Assembly (NCBI RefSeq): GCF_000227465.1
Contig: NC_016047.1
Location: 3,824,857-3,888,856, forward strand
Direction: 5' to 3'
DNA from: Bacillus spizizenii TU-B-10
GTDB lineage: Bacteria > Bacillota > Bacilli > Bacillales > Bacillaceae
DNA: 64,000 bases
Positions 1 through 8,664 of the stretch are shown one piece after another. Position 1 is the stretch's first letter. Each line of letters starts with the position of its first letter. The position numbers and the translations under genes were made by a program. The notes under the pieces were generated by a model, which was not told where the DNA came from, did not search any database, and worked only from the letters and a program-made list of their open reading frames with translations.

Positions 1-127
1 ATGCCCGTTCAGCGGCTATTGCGGAGGCTGTTATTTAAAAGGGCTGAACTCTAACAAATATCACCGGAAAAACATTTGCTCTTGGGCGAAAAATGAACAA
101 TTAGAAGACGTGGTCCAGCTTATTTAG
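1..127 (+). CDS. albA: AlbA, C-terminal end (radical SAM subtilosin maturase, partial)
   Basis: Only the last 41 codons and the stop lie in the window; the frame is open from base 2. The readable tail carries a Cys motif of the form CPFSGYCGGC followed by another Cys about 20 residues later, which is the end of the SPASM-type auxiliary iron-sulfur domain. AlbA is the radical S-adenosylmethionine enzyme that installs the three Cys-to-alpha-carbon thioether bonds in pre-subtilosin. The albB-albG order that follows supports the call. The gene start and sboA must lie to the left of the window. Confidence 0.9.
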   Translation, partial: CPFSGYCGGCYLKGLNSNKYHRKNICSWAKNEQLEDVVQLI

Positions 128-139
128 GAGGGAAACGAT

Positions 140-301
140 TTGTCACCAGCACAAAGAAGAATTTTACTGTATATCCTTTCATTTATCTTTGTCATCGGCG
201 CAATCGTCTATTTTGTCAAAAGCGATTATCTGTTTACGCTGATTTTCATTGCCATTGCCATTCTTTTCGGGATGCGCGCGCGGAAGGTTGACTCGCGATG
301 A
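140..301 (+). CDS. albB: AlbB, small membrane protein of the subtilosin cluster
   Basis: A 53-codon gene. It starts at TTG 140, seven bases after a GGAGGG ribosome site, and ends in an ATGA overlap with albC. The product is about 53 residues with two hydrophobic stretches (roughly 8-25 and 30-45) and a basic tail, which matches AlbB of B. subtilis in length and position. AlbB is a small membrane protein linked to subtilosin immunity or export; its biochemical role is not settled. Tight overlap on both sides indicates translational coupling in the sbo-alb operon. Confidence 0.9.
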   Translation: MSPAQRRILLYILSFIFVIGAIVYFVKSDYLFTLIFIAIAILFGMRARKVDSR

Positions 302-1017
302 GCATTTTGGATATACACGATGTATCCGTTTGGTATGAACGGGACAACGTCATCTTAGAGCACGTGGACTTACACTTAGAAAAAGGCGCCGTTTACGGAT
401 TGCTTGGGGTAAACGGTGCCGGAAAAACAACACTGATCAATACGCTTACAGGAGTGAACCGCAATTACAGCGGGGGCTTTACGCTGTGCGGCATTGAAGC
501 GGAGGCCGGCATGCCGCAGAAAACATCAGATCAACTGAAGACTTACCGTTACTTCGCCGCAGATTATCCGCTGCTGTTTACAGAAATTACGGCGAAGGAC
601 TATGTGTCTTTCGTCCATTCGCTTTATCAAAAGGATTTTTCAGAGCAGCAGTTTGCCAGTTTGGCTGAGGCCTTTCATTTTTCAAAATACATCAACAGGA
701 GAATCTCGGAGCTGTCCTTGGGGAACAGACAAAAGGTTGTGTTGATGACAGGGTTATTGCTGCGGGCTCCCCTGTTTATTTTGGATGAGCCGCTCGTCGG
801 TTTGGATGTGGAATCAATAGAGGTCTTTTATCAGAAAATGCGGGAGTACTGTGAGGAAGGCGGAACCATTTTGTTTTCTTCCCATCTGCTCGATGTCGTG
901 CAGAGATTTTGTGACTTTGCGGCCATTCTTCACAACAAACAGATCCAAAAGGTCATTCCGATTGGAGAGGAGACCGATCTGCGGCGGGAATTTTTTGAGG
1001 TGATCGGCCATGAATAA
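298..1017 (+). CDS. albC: AlbC, ABC transporter ATP-binding protein (subtilosin)
   Basis: A 239-residue ABC ATPase. Walker A GVNGAGKT is at about 37-44, the signature LSLGNRQ at 139-145, Walker B LFILDEP at 159-165, and an H-loop SSHLLD near 194. It is a stand-alone nucleotide-binding subunit, expected to work with the neighbouring membrane protein AlbD in export of mature subtilosin or in producer immunity. It overlaps albB by 4 bases and albD by 8 bases, so the genes are translationally coupled. The motifs look intact. Confidence 0.95.
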   Translation: MSILDIHDVSVWYERDNVILEHVDLHLEKGAVYGLLGVNGAGKTTLINTLTGVNRNYSGGFTLCGIEAEAGMPQKTSDQLKTYRYFAADYPLLFTEITAKDYVSFVHSLYQKDFSEQQFASLAEAFHFSKYINRRISELSLGNRQKVVLMTGLLLRAPLFILDEPLVGLDVESIEVFYQKMREYCEEGGTILFSSHLLDVVQRFCDFAAILHNKQIQKVIPIGEETDLRREFFEVIGHE

Positions 1018-2320
1018 CATATTCCCCATCATGTCTTTGCTGTTCAAACAGCTTTACAGCCGGCAAGGGAAAAAGGACGCTATCCGCATTACTGCAGGGC
1101 TTGTGATTCTCGCCGTGTTTGAAATCGGGCTGATCCGCCAGGCCGGCATTGACGAATCGGTGTTGGGAAAAACATATATCATACTCGCGCTTCTCTTGAT
1201 GAACGCATATATGGTGTTTCTTTCCGTGACATCTCAATGGAAGGAATCCTATATGAAGCTGAGCTGCCTGCTGCCGATTTCTTCACAGAGCTTTTGGGTC
1301 GCCCAGAGTGTCGTTCTGTTTGTCGATACCTGTTTGAGAAGAACGTTATTCTTTTTTATTTTACCGCTGTTCTTATTTGGAAACGGAACGCTGTCAGGGG
1401 TGCAAACATTGTTTTGGCTTGGCAGATTTTCGTTTTTTACCGTTTACTCGATAATATTCGGAGTTATGCTAAGCAACCATTTCGTCAAAAAGAAGAACTC
1501 GATGTTTCTGCTGCATGCGGCGGTATTCGCCTGTGTATGCCTCAGTGCCGCTTTTATGCCGGCCGTCACGATCCCGCTATGCGCGGTTCACATGCTGTGG
1601 GCAGTGATCATTGACTTTCCGGTCTTTCTGCAGGCGCCTCCGCAGCAGAGCAAGATGCATTCTTTTATGCGGCGATCTGAATTTTCGTTTTACAAAAGAG
1701 AATGGAACCGATTTATTTCTTCTAAAGCGATGCTGTTAAATTACGTGGTGATGGTGGCGTTCAGCGGATTCTTTTCGTTCCAGATGATGAACACCGGCAT
1801 CTTCAATCAGCAAGTGATTTATATTGTGATTTCCGCCCTTTTGCTAATTTGCTCGCCGATCGCCCTTTTGTACTCTATTGAAAAAAACGATCGCATGCTG
1901 CTCATCACGCTTCCAATTAAACGAAGAACGATGTTTTGGGCGAAATATCGCTTTTATTCAGGCCTATTGGCAGGCGGATTTCTCCTTGTCGCTATCATTG
2001 TGGGCTTCATCAGCGGCCGCCCGATTTCAGCCCTAACTTTTGTGCAGTGTATGGAATTGCTGCTGGCGGGCGCGTTTATCCGGTTAACCGCAGATGAAAA
2101 AAGGCCGTCCTTCGGCTGGCAGACGGAGCAGCAGCTCTGGAGCGGATTTTCAAAATACCGGTCTTATCTATTTTGTCTTCCCCTTTTCTTAGCCACATTA
2201 GCCGGCACCGCTTTCTCCTTGGCGGTGATTCCAATTGCGGCGCTGATCATAGTTTATTACCTGCAAAAACAGGATGGTGGTTTCTTTGATACAAGCAAAA
2301 GAGAACGGCTTGGAAGTTAA
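1010..2320 (+). CDS. albD: AlbD, multi-spanning membrane protein (subtilosin export/immunity)
   Basis: A 436-residue integral membrane protein with around ten hydrophobic segments across its length. It follows the ABC ATPase AlbC with an 8-base overlap, which fits the permease half of an AlbC-AlbD exporter. AlbD is known in the subtilosin cluster as a membrane protein needed for production and immunity. A basic segment near 205-235 separates the two halves. The 3' end overlaps the start of albE. No truncation is seen. Confidence 0.92.
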   Translation: MNNIFPIMSLLFKQLYSRQGKKDAIRITAGLVILAVFEIGLIRQAGIDESVLGKTYIILALLLMNAYMVFLSVTSQWKESYMKLSCLLPISSQSFWVAQSVVLFVDTCLRRTLFFFILPLFLFGNGTLSGVQTLFWLGRFSFFTVYSIIFGVMLSNHFVKKKNSMFLLHAAVFACVCLSAAFMPAVTIPLCAVHMLWAVIIDFPVFLQAPPQQSKMHSFMRRSEFSFYKREWNRFISSKAMLLNYVVMVAFSGFFSFQMMNTGIFNQQVIYIVISALLLICSPIALLYSIEKNDRMLLITLPIKRRTMFWAKYRFYSGLLAGGFLLVAIIVGFISGRPISALTFVQCMELLLAGAFIRLTADEKRPSFGWQTEQQLWSGFSKYRSYLFCLPLFLATLAGTAFSLAVIPIAALIIVYYLQKQDGGFFDTSKRERLGS

Positions 2321-3470
2321 CCTGCTGAAGACTCATCAATTTTCAACAATCTCAATCGCCGCGAGCTTTCTGAAGCCGATCGAAAGCGCGGCGGAGCCTG
2401 AAGAAGAAACAATCTATTTTTACGGCGCGGCTGCACACCTGAAGCAGCAAATCATTGACGCTTTCGGTTACGCCGCCGGCAGCCGCTTTATGTATTCAGC
2501 GAATCTCTTTTTTGACCAGCAGCTAAAAACCTGCGGAACCCGTTTGATTCACCCGTCATTTAACAAGAATCTTCAAGTTGATGCCCTGATGAAGACATTT
2601 GCAGACATGACTTTTCCTTCTTCTCTTTCAGCAGATGCTGTTGAAAAGTCAAAGGATGAACTGCTGCTCAAAATCGAAAAGAAATTCGCTGACCCCTTCT
2701 CCTACTCGGCCGCCCGCTTGGCGGAGGAAGCATTCGGAAACCCGATGTACGGCACAGCCATGTTTGGCCGAAAAGACAAGATACAGGCAATCCATCCACA
2801 ACGGTTTCTTAATGCAACGGATTTCATCGTTGATTTATTGTCCCAACAAAAACAGCTGAACATATTGGGACATGTACAAGCATGTGATATTCCGGGACAT
2901 GCATCGCAAACGTCCGCCGTAACGGCCGGAAGATTCCTCGTGAACCGGCATGTTTTTGAAACAGAGACACGCAGCGCAACAGGTCCTTCCGTCTTGACTC
3001 TCGGATTTGACTGCGGGGAGTTGAAAGATGCCAGCGATTATATCAAAATCCAGCTAATAGACGGATTGCTCGGAAAGTACGGACATTCCGCTTTATTCAA
3101 GCATTTCCGCGAAAAGGATCTGGCAGTCTATCATGTCATCACCCGATACGACATCATGAACAATTTGCTGCTTGTTTCAATATGTACGGATCAGCTTCAT
3201 GAGAAAGAGATTCCCCCGCGCGTTTTGGAAGCTGTCTCACATTTTTCAGCCGATGAGCGGGAACTAGAACAGGCAAAGCAATTTTTACGCAATGAAATGC
3301 TGCTGCAATTCGATTCTCCCGAAGGGCTTTTAGCCTATATGGGAATCCTGCGCCGCTTCTCCTGCACGAAAGAAGACTTGCTGGATGGCATCTCAGCGGT
3401 TACGTGCCGCGATGTATTGCCATTCATAGCGACTATCAATTATATCGGAGCTCATGTAGTAAGGGGATGA
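2310..3470 (+). CDS. albE: AlbE, M16-family peptidase homologue lacking the zinc motif
   Basis: The start is set at TTG 2310 to give 386 residues, the family length; the frame is open upstream to 2274, and a GGATGGTGG stretch could serve an alternative TTG at 2286. The sequence resembles M16 (insulinase/processing-peptidase) half-domains, but I see no inverted zinc motif HxxEH. That fits a non-catalytic partner of AlbF, as in two-component M16 enzymes. It overlaps the end of albD by 11 bases and is followed by albF after 4 bases. The role in subtilosin leader removal is from knowledge of the cluster; the partner role is inferred. Confidence 0.9.
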   Translation: MEVNLLKTHQFSTISIAASFLKPIESAAEPEEETIYFYGAAAHLKQQIIDAFGYAAGSRFMYSANLFFDQQLKTCGTRLIHPSFNKNLQVDALMKTFADMTFPSSLSADAVEKSKDELLLKIEKKFADPFSYSAARLAEEAFGNPMYGTAMFGRKDKIQAIHPQRFLNATDFIVDLLSQQKQLNILGHVQACDIPGHASQTSAVTAGRFLVNRHVFETETRSATGPSVLTLGFDCGELKDASDYIKIQLIDGLLGKYGHSALFKHFREKDLAVYHVITRYDIMNNLLLVSICTDQLHEKEIPPRVLEAVSHFSADERELEQAKQFLRNEMLLQFDSPEGLLAYMGILRRFSCTKEDLLDGISAVTCRDVLPFIATINYIGAHVVRG

Positions 3471-3474
3471 AGAG

Positions 3475-4758
3475 ATGGAAAAGAAAGCCTTTTTTCAACA
3501 ACTGGATGAACGAACCGATATCAGATACACAGACAGCGGGCTGAAAATATTCAGATTGAAGTTCCCCCGCGCCCATTTGCGGCTGTGCAATGTGAAAATC
3601 GATTTTGGAAGCCGGGATATCCGCTTACAGGCAGAATCAGGTGACACGCTTCTCCCGTATGGCACAGCGCATTTTTTAGAGCATCTTCTCTTCTGGCATA
3701 ATGGCCGCAATCTGTACAGTGATTTTTTTGCGCATGGCGCGCTTTTAAACGCGTTCACCACCTACACCGATACCAATTTCATGTTTACCTCATTGCCGGA
3801 TCGGCTCAGACAGACGATCCCCATCCTGCTTGATGCGTTATGGAACCACTCATTTGACAAGAAGATGATCACTCAGGAAAAAGCTGTGATTACAAGTGAA
3901 ATTCAAACAGCACACCTCAATCATCGACTCTCTTACCATTATCAGCTGATCAGCATGCTTTCTCCCGCCTCACCTGCTGCCGTCTTCCCCGCAGGCAGAA
4001 TCGAGGACATTAAGGCGCTGGACATCTGTGATTTACAAAAAGCCTACAATGCCGCCTATCAGCCCCAGCGGATGACGCTGTTTTTGATCGGAGGCTCAGA
4101 AGACACGGAAGCCCTTTTGCCTCCTCACCTCCGGCTGGAAAAGCGTCCAGATCATAAAGCAGAAAGAAAAATCATCTCCGTTTCCTCTCCACCAGCACTC
4201 TCACAAAAAATGGTGCTTGGTAATGAGGAGCGGATGGAAGACACATGGACCGGATTACAGATCGGCGCAATTCCCGGGGAAAACAATCTGTTGACGTTAA
4301 AGCTTTATTGGGACATCGCGTCTCGTATTCTATTTCAATTAGATTCACCGTTTTTTCAAGAGATTCAGCAAACGTACCGTCTGGAAGTCGATCGCTTATC
4401 GGCCGAGGCTCACATGTATGAGAATGGCGGTTTTTTGATCCTTCACAGTCAAGGGGCGCATTCTTCGGCTTATATTGATGTCGCTTCCTACTATGTCACA
4501 CAGCAAAAACAACAGATTGAGGCCTGGCTCCAATACGGCAAGGATTCTTTGACTGACGCGATCATTTATGACAGCGATTATGTTCGTAAATGCTTCGAAT
4601 GGGCGGCAGAGTGTGACAGGTGCGATTGCACGTTTCTCGACATGTACCGAATCATTCACGGTATGAATAGTCAAGATTTCTTGTCTCTCATTGATGCATT
4701 GGCATCTTCTAAAAAAGCGGTCATTCATGTTTCTCAGAAAGAGGCGATCGGACAATGA
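3475..4758 (+). CDS. albF: AlbF, M16-family zinc peptidase (subtilosin leader processing)
   Basis: A 427-residue protein starting at ATG 3475 behind GGGGATGAAGAG. It carries the inverted zinc-binding motif HFLEH near residues 64-68 and a downstream Glu (in the segment VITSEIQ, about 75 residues on) at the spacing expected for the third zinc ligand of M16 peptidases. AlbF is therefore the likely catalytic partner of AlbE in removing the short subtilosin leader and possibly in head-to-tail closure. It overlaps albG by 4 bases (ATGA). Confidence 0.93.
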   Translation: MEKKAFFQQLDERTDIRYTDSGLKIFRLKFPRAHLRLCNVKIDFGSRDIRLQAESGDTLLPYGTAHFLEHLLFWHNGRNLYSDFFAHGALLNAFTTYTDTNFMFTSLPDRLRQTIPILLDALWNHSFDKKMITQEKAVITSEIQTAHLNHRLSYHYQLISMLSPASPAAVFPAGRIEDIKALDICDLQKAYNAAYQPQRMTLFLIGGSEDTEALLPPHLRLEKRPDHKAERKIISVSSPPALSQKMVLGNEERMEDTWTGLQIGAIPGENNLLTLKLYWDIASRILFQLDSPFFQEIQQTYRLEVDRLSAEAHMYENGGFLILHSQGAHSSAYIDVASYYVTQQKQQIEAWLQYGKDSLTDAIIYDSDYVRKCFEWAAECDRCDCTFLDMYRIIHGMNSQDFLSLIDALASSKKAVIHVSQKEAIGQ

Positions 4759-5456
4759 GAAAAAGCAATGTCTTTACCGTGTTGCTGCTGCTCTTAGGTA
4801 TGGCGGCTTATTCCTTCGGCTGGGTTCAGGCCGTCGCCGAAGCCGCAGCGCAATATGTACAGATATTTAATAACGATGCTTTGCAGCTCGGACTGCTGGC
4901 TTGTATCGCTGCCGTTCTGATGCTGCCTGCTTTTCTCTATCTTCACTATGTCATCCAATCCGTAAAAAACATGACAGCAGCTTTTCAGAAACTCACACAG
5001 TCTCATCAAAGCTGCTGTGACTTCCAGCATCACAGATTGTGCAGCCGCTATGCAGAAGACGTCAAATCGCTGCGTGACAGCTATAAAAATGTCCGCCAAA
5101 CATACGTGATGGCTGCTGTATTATGTCAAGTCATCATATTCGGCTGCATGTTCGAAATCGTTAAAGCCGTCCCTTTCCGCCTTCACACGCCCCCTGCCGT
5201 TTCAATGGGACTGGCATTGTTGCTGATTTTATATTTATTGTTTTACATGCGAACATACTTGCTGCAGCTTTTCCAGCATGGTACCCTGTTCAAAAAAATT
5301 CTTGCGGGAGTGCTGACAGGAGCCGGCATTTGGTGGATGCTAAGTTTCACCATAAGTGAACTGCTGTTTCTGATCTTCCTGGCTGCCATCCAGCAGATCG
5401 GATCATTTATTTATAAACGATTCTCTAATCGCGGATTCGCTTCTCTCGATCTGTGA
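4755..5456 (+). CDS. albG: AlbG, membrane protein of the subtilosin cluster
   Basis: A 233-residue membrane protein. It has an N-terminal pair of hydrophobic segments (about 5-25 and 45-65), a soluble Cys- and His-containing loop around 85-105, and four more segments up to residue about 225. It is the last gene of the alb series, starting inside the albF stop. AlbG is a membrane protein of unknown mechanism in subtilosin production. No obvious terminator follows; the next 6 bases run into sequence coding on the other strand. Confidence 0.9.
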   Translation: MRKSNVFTVLLLLLGMAAYSFGWVQAVAEAAAQYVQIFNNDALQLGLLACIAAVLMLPAFLYLHYVIQSVKNMTAAFQKLTQSHQSCCDFQHHRLCSRYAEDVKSLRDSYKNVRQTYVMAAVLCQVIIFGCMFEIVKAVPFRLHTPPAVSMGLALLLILYLLFYMRTYLLQLFQHGTLFKKILAGVLTGAGIWWMLSFTISELLFLIFLAAIQQIGSFIYKRFSNRGFASLDL

Positions 5457-5462
5457 AATAAG

Positions 5463-5593
5463 CTACATCACAATCACAGACGGACCCGTGCCAACCAGAA
5501 TCACCGTCACAGCTGTATCATCACTTGTGCGGTACACGGTTACGGTATTATCGTTAGGCTGTGCCGCATAAATATACTGATTGTAGGTGTTGA
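5463..5593 (-). pseudogene. Detached final propeller blade of the upstream YVTN protein
   Basis: Immediately after the stop at 5594-5596 the minus strand continues in a different frame with about 42 codons to a TAG at 5463. The predicted peptide begins [12 protein letters not shown], contains NTVTVYRTSDD and ends in GPSVIVM. This is exactly the next propeller unit expected after the GVSPGAIAI of the upstream frame. There is no start codon or ribosome site of its own. A one-base gain in the T run near the stop (or a two-base loss) would join the two frames into about 494 residues. It may be a real mutation, a programmed slip or a sequencing error. Confidence 0.75.
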
Positions 5594-6949
5594 TTAAATT
5601 GCAATGGCACCCGGTGAAACCCCAAGAGATATCACAGTTTCCTCAGAATAATCATCTGTGTTGTAAACAATGATGCTCTGCTCTATAAAACGAGTTGCAT
5701 ACAGAAATTCGCCATTCGGGGTAAACGCATAGTCTGTTGCTGATTGCGGAAGATTTCCAATTACGCCTGCTCCATTCGGACTGACAGAATATAAATTGCC
5801 AGTGAAGCTGTCATGTAAATACACCTCTGATCCACTCGTAAACATTACATATAGCCCGTCAGGCTCCAGCTCTTGGGTATTGCTGATCGTAAACGTATTT
5901 AAATCAATAACCGTCAAATAATTGAATAAGAATTCTTGTTCTAATACATACGCATACCGCTCCGGAGAATCTGTTTCTATGGATGATACGATAAGCTCTC
6001 GTTCAATCGTTCCTGTGACTTCGCCGGTGAATAGGTCCACTTTTTGCACTAAACCAAAATTAAGAACATAGGCGAATAACCCATTGGGATCAATTGCAAT
6101 ATCAAAACCTTCTACAGGAATAGACCTCTCGACAGCCAACGTATCAATTCTAATCACATAAATGACAGTGCCGGCGAAAGCATAAGCAAATTCATGATTA
6201 GGGATAAATGTAATCGATTGAGGCTGCTGATCCAGCAAAATAGATGCTGTCACCGTTAATGTCTCATAGTCGATGACAGAAATCACATTATTGTTGAAAT
6301 GCAAGACAAACACAGCGCTTTTATCCGGAGTTATTTCAATACCTGTCGGCCGGTACGGAAGAGCAATCGTTGTCACAACAGTATGAGTGTTTGTATCAAT
6401 CACAGAAACTGATTGATCATTTGGATTCGCTGTAAACGCATAAACAGGCTCCGGTTCCGGTACAAGCACAATCGTCCCCGTCACCGATAAAGGACTGCCG
6501 TAGAACGGCGGAACGACAACAAGGTTCTCGATCGTGATGCCACTGAAATCCGGGCAATCATCCGGGTTATCAGAATAATAGACGACTTGATCGATCTCTG
6601 CATTGTGAATGACAGAAACGGCCCCGTCCCCTTGTCCATATTGATTTCGCACTGGTGAGACACTGACGAGAAGCGTAACGGTTCCCTGCAGGCGTACTGC
6701 AAATTGAACACCGATTTCATCAGGCTCAGGCCCCGTCTCAATTAAGCAACGTTCACTGACACAAGAAAGGCTGTCTGCATTCCACGTGACGTTTGCAACA
6801 GCTTCAGCCGGATCAACAACAAACCCCTCAGGCAATTCAATCGGCGCTTGAAACATTGCTTCACGGCTAGCTTCTTCCTCACAAAAACATAAACATTCTT
6901 CTTGTGTGGCTCTTGCTTTTTCTTTAAAGGAAAGCTTGTTTTTTCTCAT
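5594..6949 (-). CDS. YVTN beta-propeller repeat protein (YwhK/YwhL-like), C-terminus frameshifted
   Basis: A 451-residue protein read from ATG 6949 behind AAGGAAGTGAAGG. Residues 1-60 are acidic with several Cys (a CLCFC cluster near 19-23). About 60-165 looks like a beta-sandwich segment. From about 167 on there are repeats of the YVTN/YncE propeller type, with units such as [13 protein letters not shown] and the pattern PxxIxI-P-x-x-Y. The reading ends abruptly at GAIAI with a TAA, in the middle of a repeat. The missing last blade is present just downstream in another frame (see 5463-5593). In B. subtilis 168 this position holds paralogues YwhL and YwhK, from memory; I cannot say which this is. 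Function unknown; surface or spore location is possible. Confidence 0.7.
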   Translation of the reverse strand: MRKNKLSFKEKARATQEECLCFCEEEASREAMFQAPIELPEGFVVDPAEAVANVTWNADSLSCVSERCLIETGPEPDEIGVQFAVRLQGTVTLLVSVSPVRNQYGQGDGAVSVIHNAEIDQVVYYSDNPDDCPDFSGITIENLVVVPPFYGSPLSVTGTIVLVPEPEPVYAFTANPNDQSVSVIDTNTHTVVTTIALPYRPTGIEITPDKSAVFVLHFNNNVISVIDYETLTVTASILLDQQPQSITFIPNHEFAYAFAGTVIYVIRIDTLAVERSIPVEGFDIAIDPNGLFAYVLNFGLVQKVDLFTGEVTGTIERELIVSSIETDSPERYAYVLEQEFLFNYLTVIDLNTFTISNTQELEPDGLYVMFTSGSEVYLHDSFTGNLYSVSPNGAGVIGNLPQSATDYAFTPNGEFLYATRFIEQSIIVYNTDDYSEETVISLGVSPGAIAI

Positions 6950-7069
6950 ACCTTCACTTCCTTTTCAGAAATACACTGCTCACGCAGATACAACAGAATA
7001 TGGAAGGTGAATGTGTTTGCTTGTACAAATTGCTGAGGGCAAAAGCAGTTTTTGAAAAAATCCCCATCA

Positions 7070-7147
7070 ATGCGGTGTAACGAAAGAAAAGATTGCGGTT
7101 TTTTTGCGCTTCTCACAAGAATGATGATGATAAAATATGACATATAT
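7070..7147 (+). promoter_or_regulatory. rapF upstream region with ComA-like TTGCGG elements
   Basis: TGCGG occurs at 7071-7075 and TTGCGG at 7093-7098, followed by TTTTTTTGCGC; a TAAAAT -10-like element follows near 7130. Partly symmetric TTGCGG/CCGCAA elements are the binding sites of ComA, and rapF is known to be a ComA-activated gene in B. subtilis. The match is imperfect (the inverted half is degenerate), so this is a suggestion supported mainly by the gene's known regulation. Confidence 0.4.
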
Positions 7148-7175
7148 AGAATAATGAAGGGAGGGATTTACAAAC

Positions 7176-8321
7176 GTGACAGGTGTCATATCTTCTTCTT
7201 CCGTCGGAGAAAAGATTAACGAATGGTATATGTACATACGCCGATTCAGCATACCCGATGCAGAGTATTTGCGAAGAGAAATCAAACAAGAGCTGGATCA
7301 AATGGAAGAAGATCAGGATCTTCATTTGTACTATTCACTGATGGAATTCCGGCACAACCTGATGCTTGAGTACCTTGAACCACTAGAGAAAATGCGGATC
7401 GAGGAACAGCCGAGATTGTCAGATTTGCTGATTGAGATTGATAAAAAACAGGCGCGTTTAACTGGAGTCCTTGATTATTACTTTAATTTCTTCAGGGGCA
7501 TGTATGAGCTAGACCAGCGGGAATATCTGTCGGCTATTAAATTTTTTAAAAAGGCCGAAAGCAAGTTGGTATTTGTTAAGGATCGGATAGAGAAGGCTGA
7601 GTTTTTCTTTAAGATGTCTGAATCTTATTACTATATGAAACAAACGTATTTTTCAATGGACTATGCACGGCAGGCATATGAAATATACAAAGAACATGAA
7701 GCTTATAATATAAGATTGCTGCAGTGTCATTCTTTATTTGCCACCAATTTTTTAGATTTAAAACAGTATGAGGATGCCATCTCACATTTTCAAAAAGCTT
7801 ACTCTATGGCAGAAGCTGAAAATCAGCCCCAATTAATGGGAAGAACATTGTACAATATCGGGCTTTGTAAAAACAGCCAAAGCCAATATGAGGATGCCAT
7901 AACTTATTTCAAAAGAGCAATAGCTGTTTTTGAAGAATCAAATATTCTTCCTTCCTTACCTCAAGCGTATTTTTTAATTACACAGATCCATTATAAATTA
8001 GGAAAAATGGATAAAGCCCGTGAATATCATAGTAAGGGAATGGCTTATTCTCAAAAGGCCGGAGATTTAATATATTTATCGGAGTTTGAATTTTTGAAAT
8101 CTTTATACTTATCAGGCCCTGATGAAGAAGCAATTCAAGGATTTTTTGATTTTCTCGAAAGTAAAATGTTGTATGCTGATCTTGAAGATTTCGCTCTTGA
8201 TGTGGCAAAATATTATCATGAACGTAAAAATTTTCAAAAAGCTTCTGCTTATTTTCTGAAGGTGGAACAAGTGAGGCAACTTATTCAAGGAGGAGTGAGA
8301 TTGTATGAAATTGAAGTCTAA
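7176..8321 (+). CDS. rapF: RapF, response-regulator aspartate phosphatase-family regulator (anti-ComA)
   Basis: A 381-residue Rap protein starting at GTG 7176 behind a GGGAGGG ribosome site. About 1-70 form the N-terminal helical bundle. From about 100 to 375 the protein is a run of tetratricopeptide repeats with repeated ALxxF/YxxAIxxF patterns. RapF binds the DNA-binding domain of ComA and blocks competence and surfactin transcription; the PhrF pentapeptide relieves this. Pairing with phrF, which overlaps the 3' end, fixes the identity. In sequence it is close to RapF of strain 168. A sigma-H promoter for phrF is expected inside the gene; AGGATTT at 8138-8144 with GAAAG at 8157 is a weak candidate. 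Confidence 0.96.
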   Translation: MTGVISSSSVGEKINEWYMYIRRFSIPDAEYLRREIKQELDQMEEDQDLHLYYSLMEFRHNLMLEYLEPLEKMRIEEQPRLSDLLIEIDKKQARLTGVLDYYFNFFRGMYELDQREYLSAIKFFKKAESKLVFVKDRIEKAEFFFKMSESYYYMKQTYFSMDYARQAYEIYKEHEAYNIRLLQCHSLFATNFLDLKQYEDAISHFQKAYSMAEAENQPQLMGRTLYNIGLCKNSQSQYEDAITYFKRAIAVFEESNILPSLPQAYFLITQIHYKLGKMDKAREYHSKGMAYSQKAGDLIYLSEFEFLKSLYLSGPDEEAIQGFFDFLESKMLYADLEDFALDVAKYYHERKNFQKASAYFLKVEQVRQLIQGGVRLYEIEV

Positions 8322-8424
8322 ACTATTACTCTCTTGTCTGGCTCTAAGCACTGTGTTCGTGGCAACAACTATTGCAAATGCACCTACACACCAAATTGAA
8401 GTTGCACAACGAGGAATGATTTAA
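8305..8424 (+). CDS. phrF: PhrF, pre-pheromone of the RapF inhibitor pentapeptide QRGMI
   Basis: A 39-residue gene. It starts at ATG 8305 inside the end of rapF, behind AAGGAGGAG at 8288-8295, and ends at TAA 8422-8424. The product has a basic N-terminus, a hydrophobic export segment (about 7-20) and an ANA-type cleavage region. The last five residues are QRGMI, the known PhrF signal. After secretion and trimming the pentapeptide re-enters by oligopeptide permease and frees ComA from RapF. The 17-base overlap with rapF couples the two. A strong terminator follows at once. Confidence 0.96.
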   Translation: MKLKSKLLLSCLALSTVFVATTIANAPTHQIEVAQRGMI

Positions 8425-8428
8425 TGAT

Positions 8429-8459
8429 AACAACCGGTTTTTACCGGTTGTTTTTTGTT
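8429..8459 (+). terminator. Rho-independent terminator after rapF-phrF
   Basis: The hairpin AACAACCGG-tttttA-CCGGTTGTT is followed by a T run. It closes the rapF-phrF unit and separates it from the AT-rich island. Confidence 0.85.
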
Positions 8460-8579
8460 AAATAAAAGGCCAAAACAAAAGTTTTGTAAAATATTAATTA
8501 CTAAGTTATTTTAAATTGGTTTTCCAACCCAGAAACATAATATATAAGATAATTTTTATTATCATAAATGAAAAACCTG

Positions 8580-8608
8580 TTTACTTTTCCTTTTTATTGA
8601 ATTATTAT
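8580..8608 (+). promoter_or_regulatory. Candidate sigma-A promoter of the DUF2712-like gene
   Basis: TTTACT at 8580-8585 and TATTAT at 8603-8608, with a 17-base spacer. Just downstream are two perfect palindromes, ACTTAAGT (8616-8623) and CTTCAATTGAAG (8633-8644), which lie where an operator or the transcript 5' end would be. The surrounding sequence is very AT-rich, so chance matches are possible. Confidence 0.45.
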
Positions 8609-8664
8609 ATATAAGACTTAAGTTCAGTACAACTTCAATTGAAGGTTAAAATGGAGGATTTATT

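Noticed and set aside
6946-7143. 65-codon minus-strand frame upstream of the propeller gene
   Set aside because: It spans the rapF regulatory region, has no ribosome site and no recognisable sequence; it is probably chance in AT-rich DNA.
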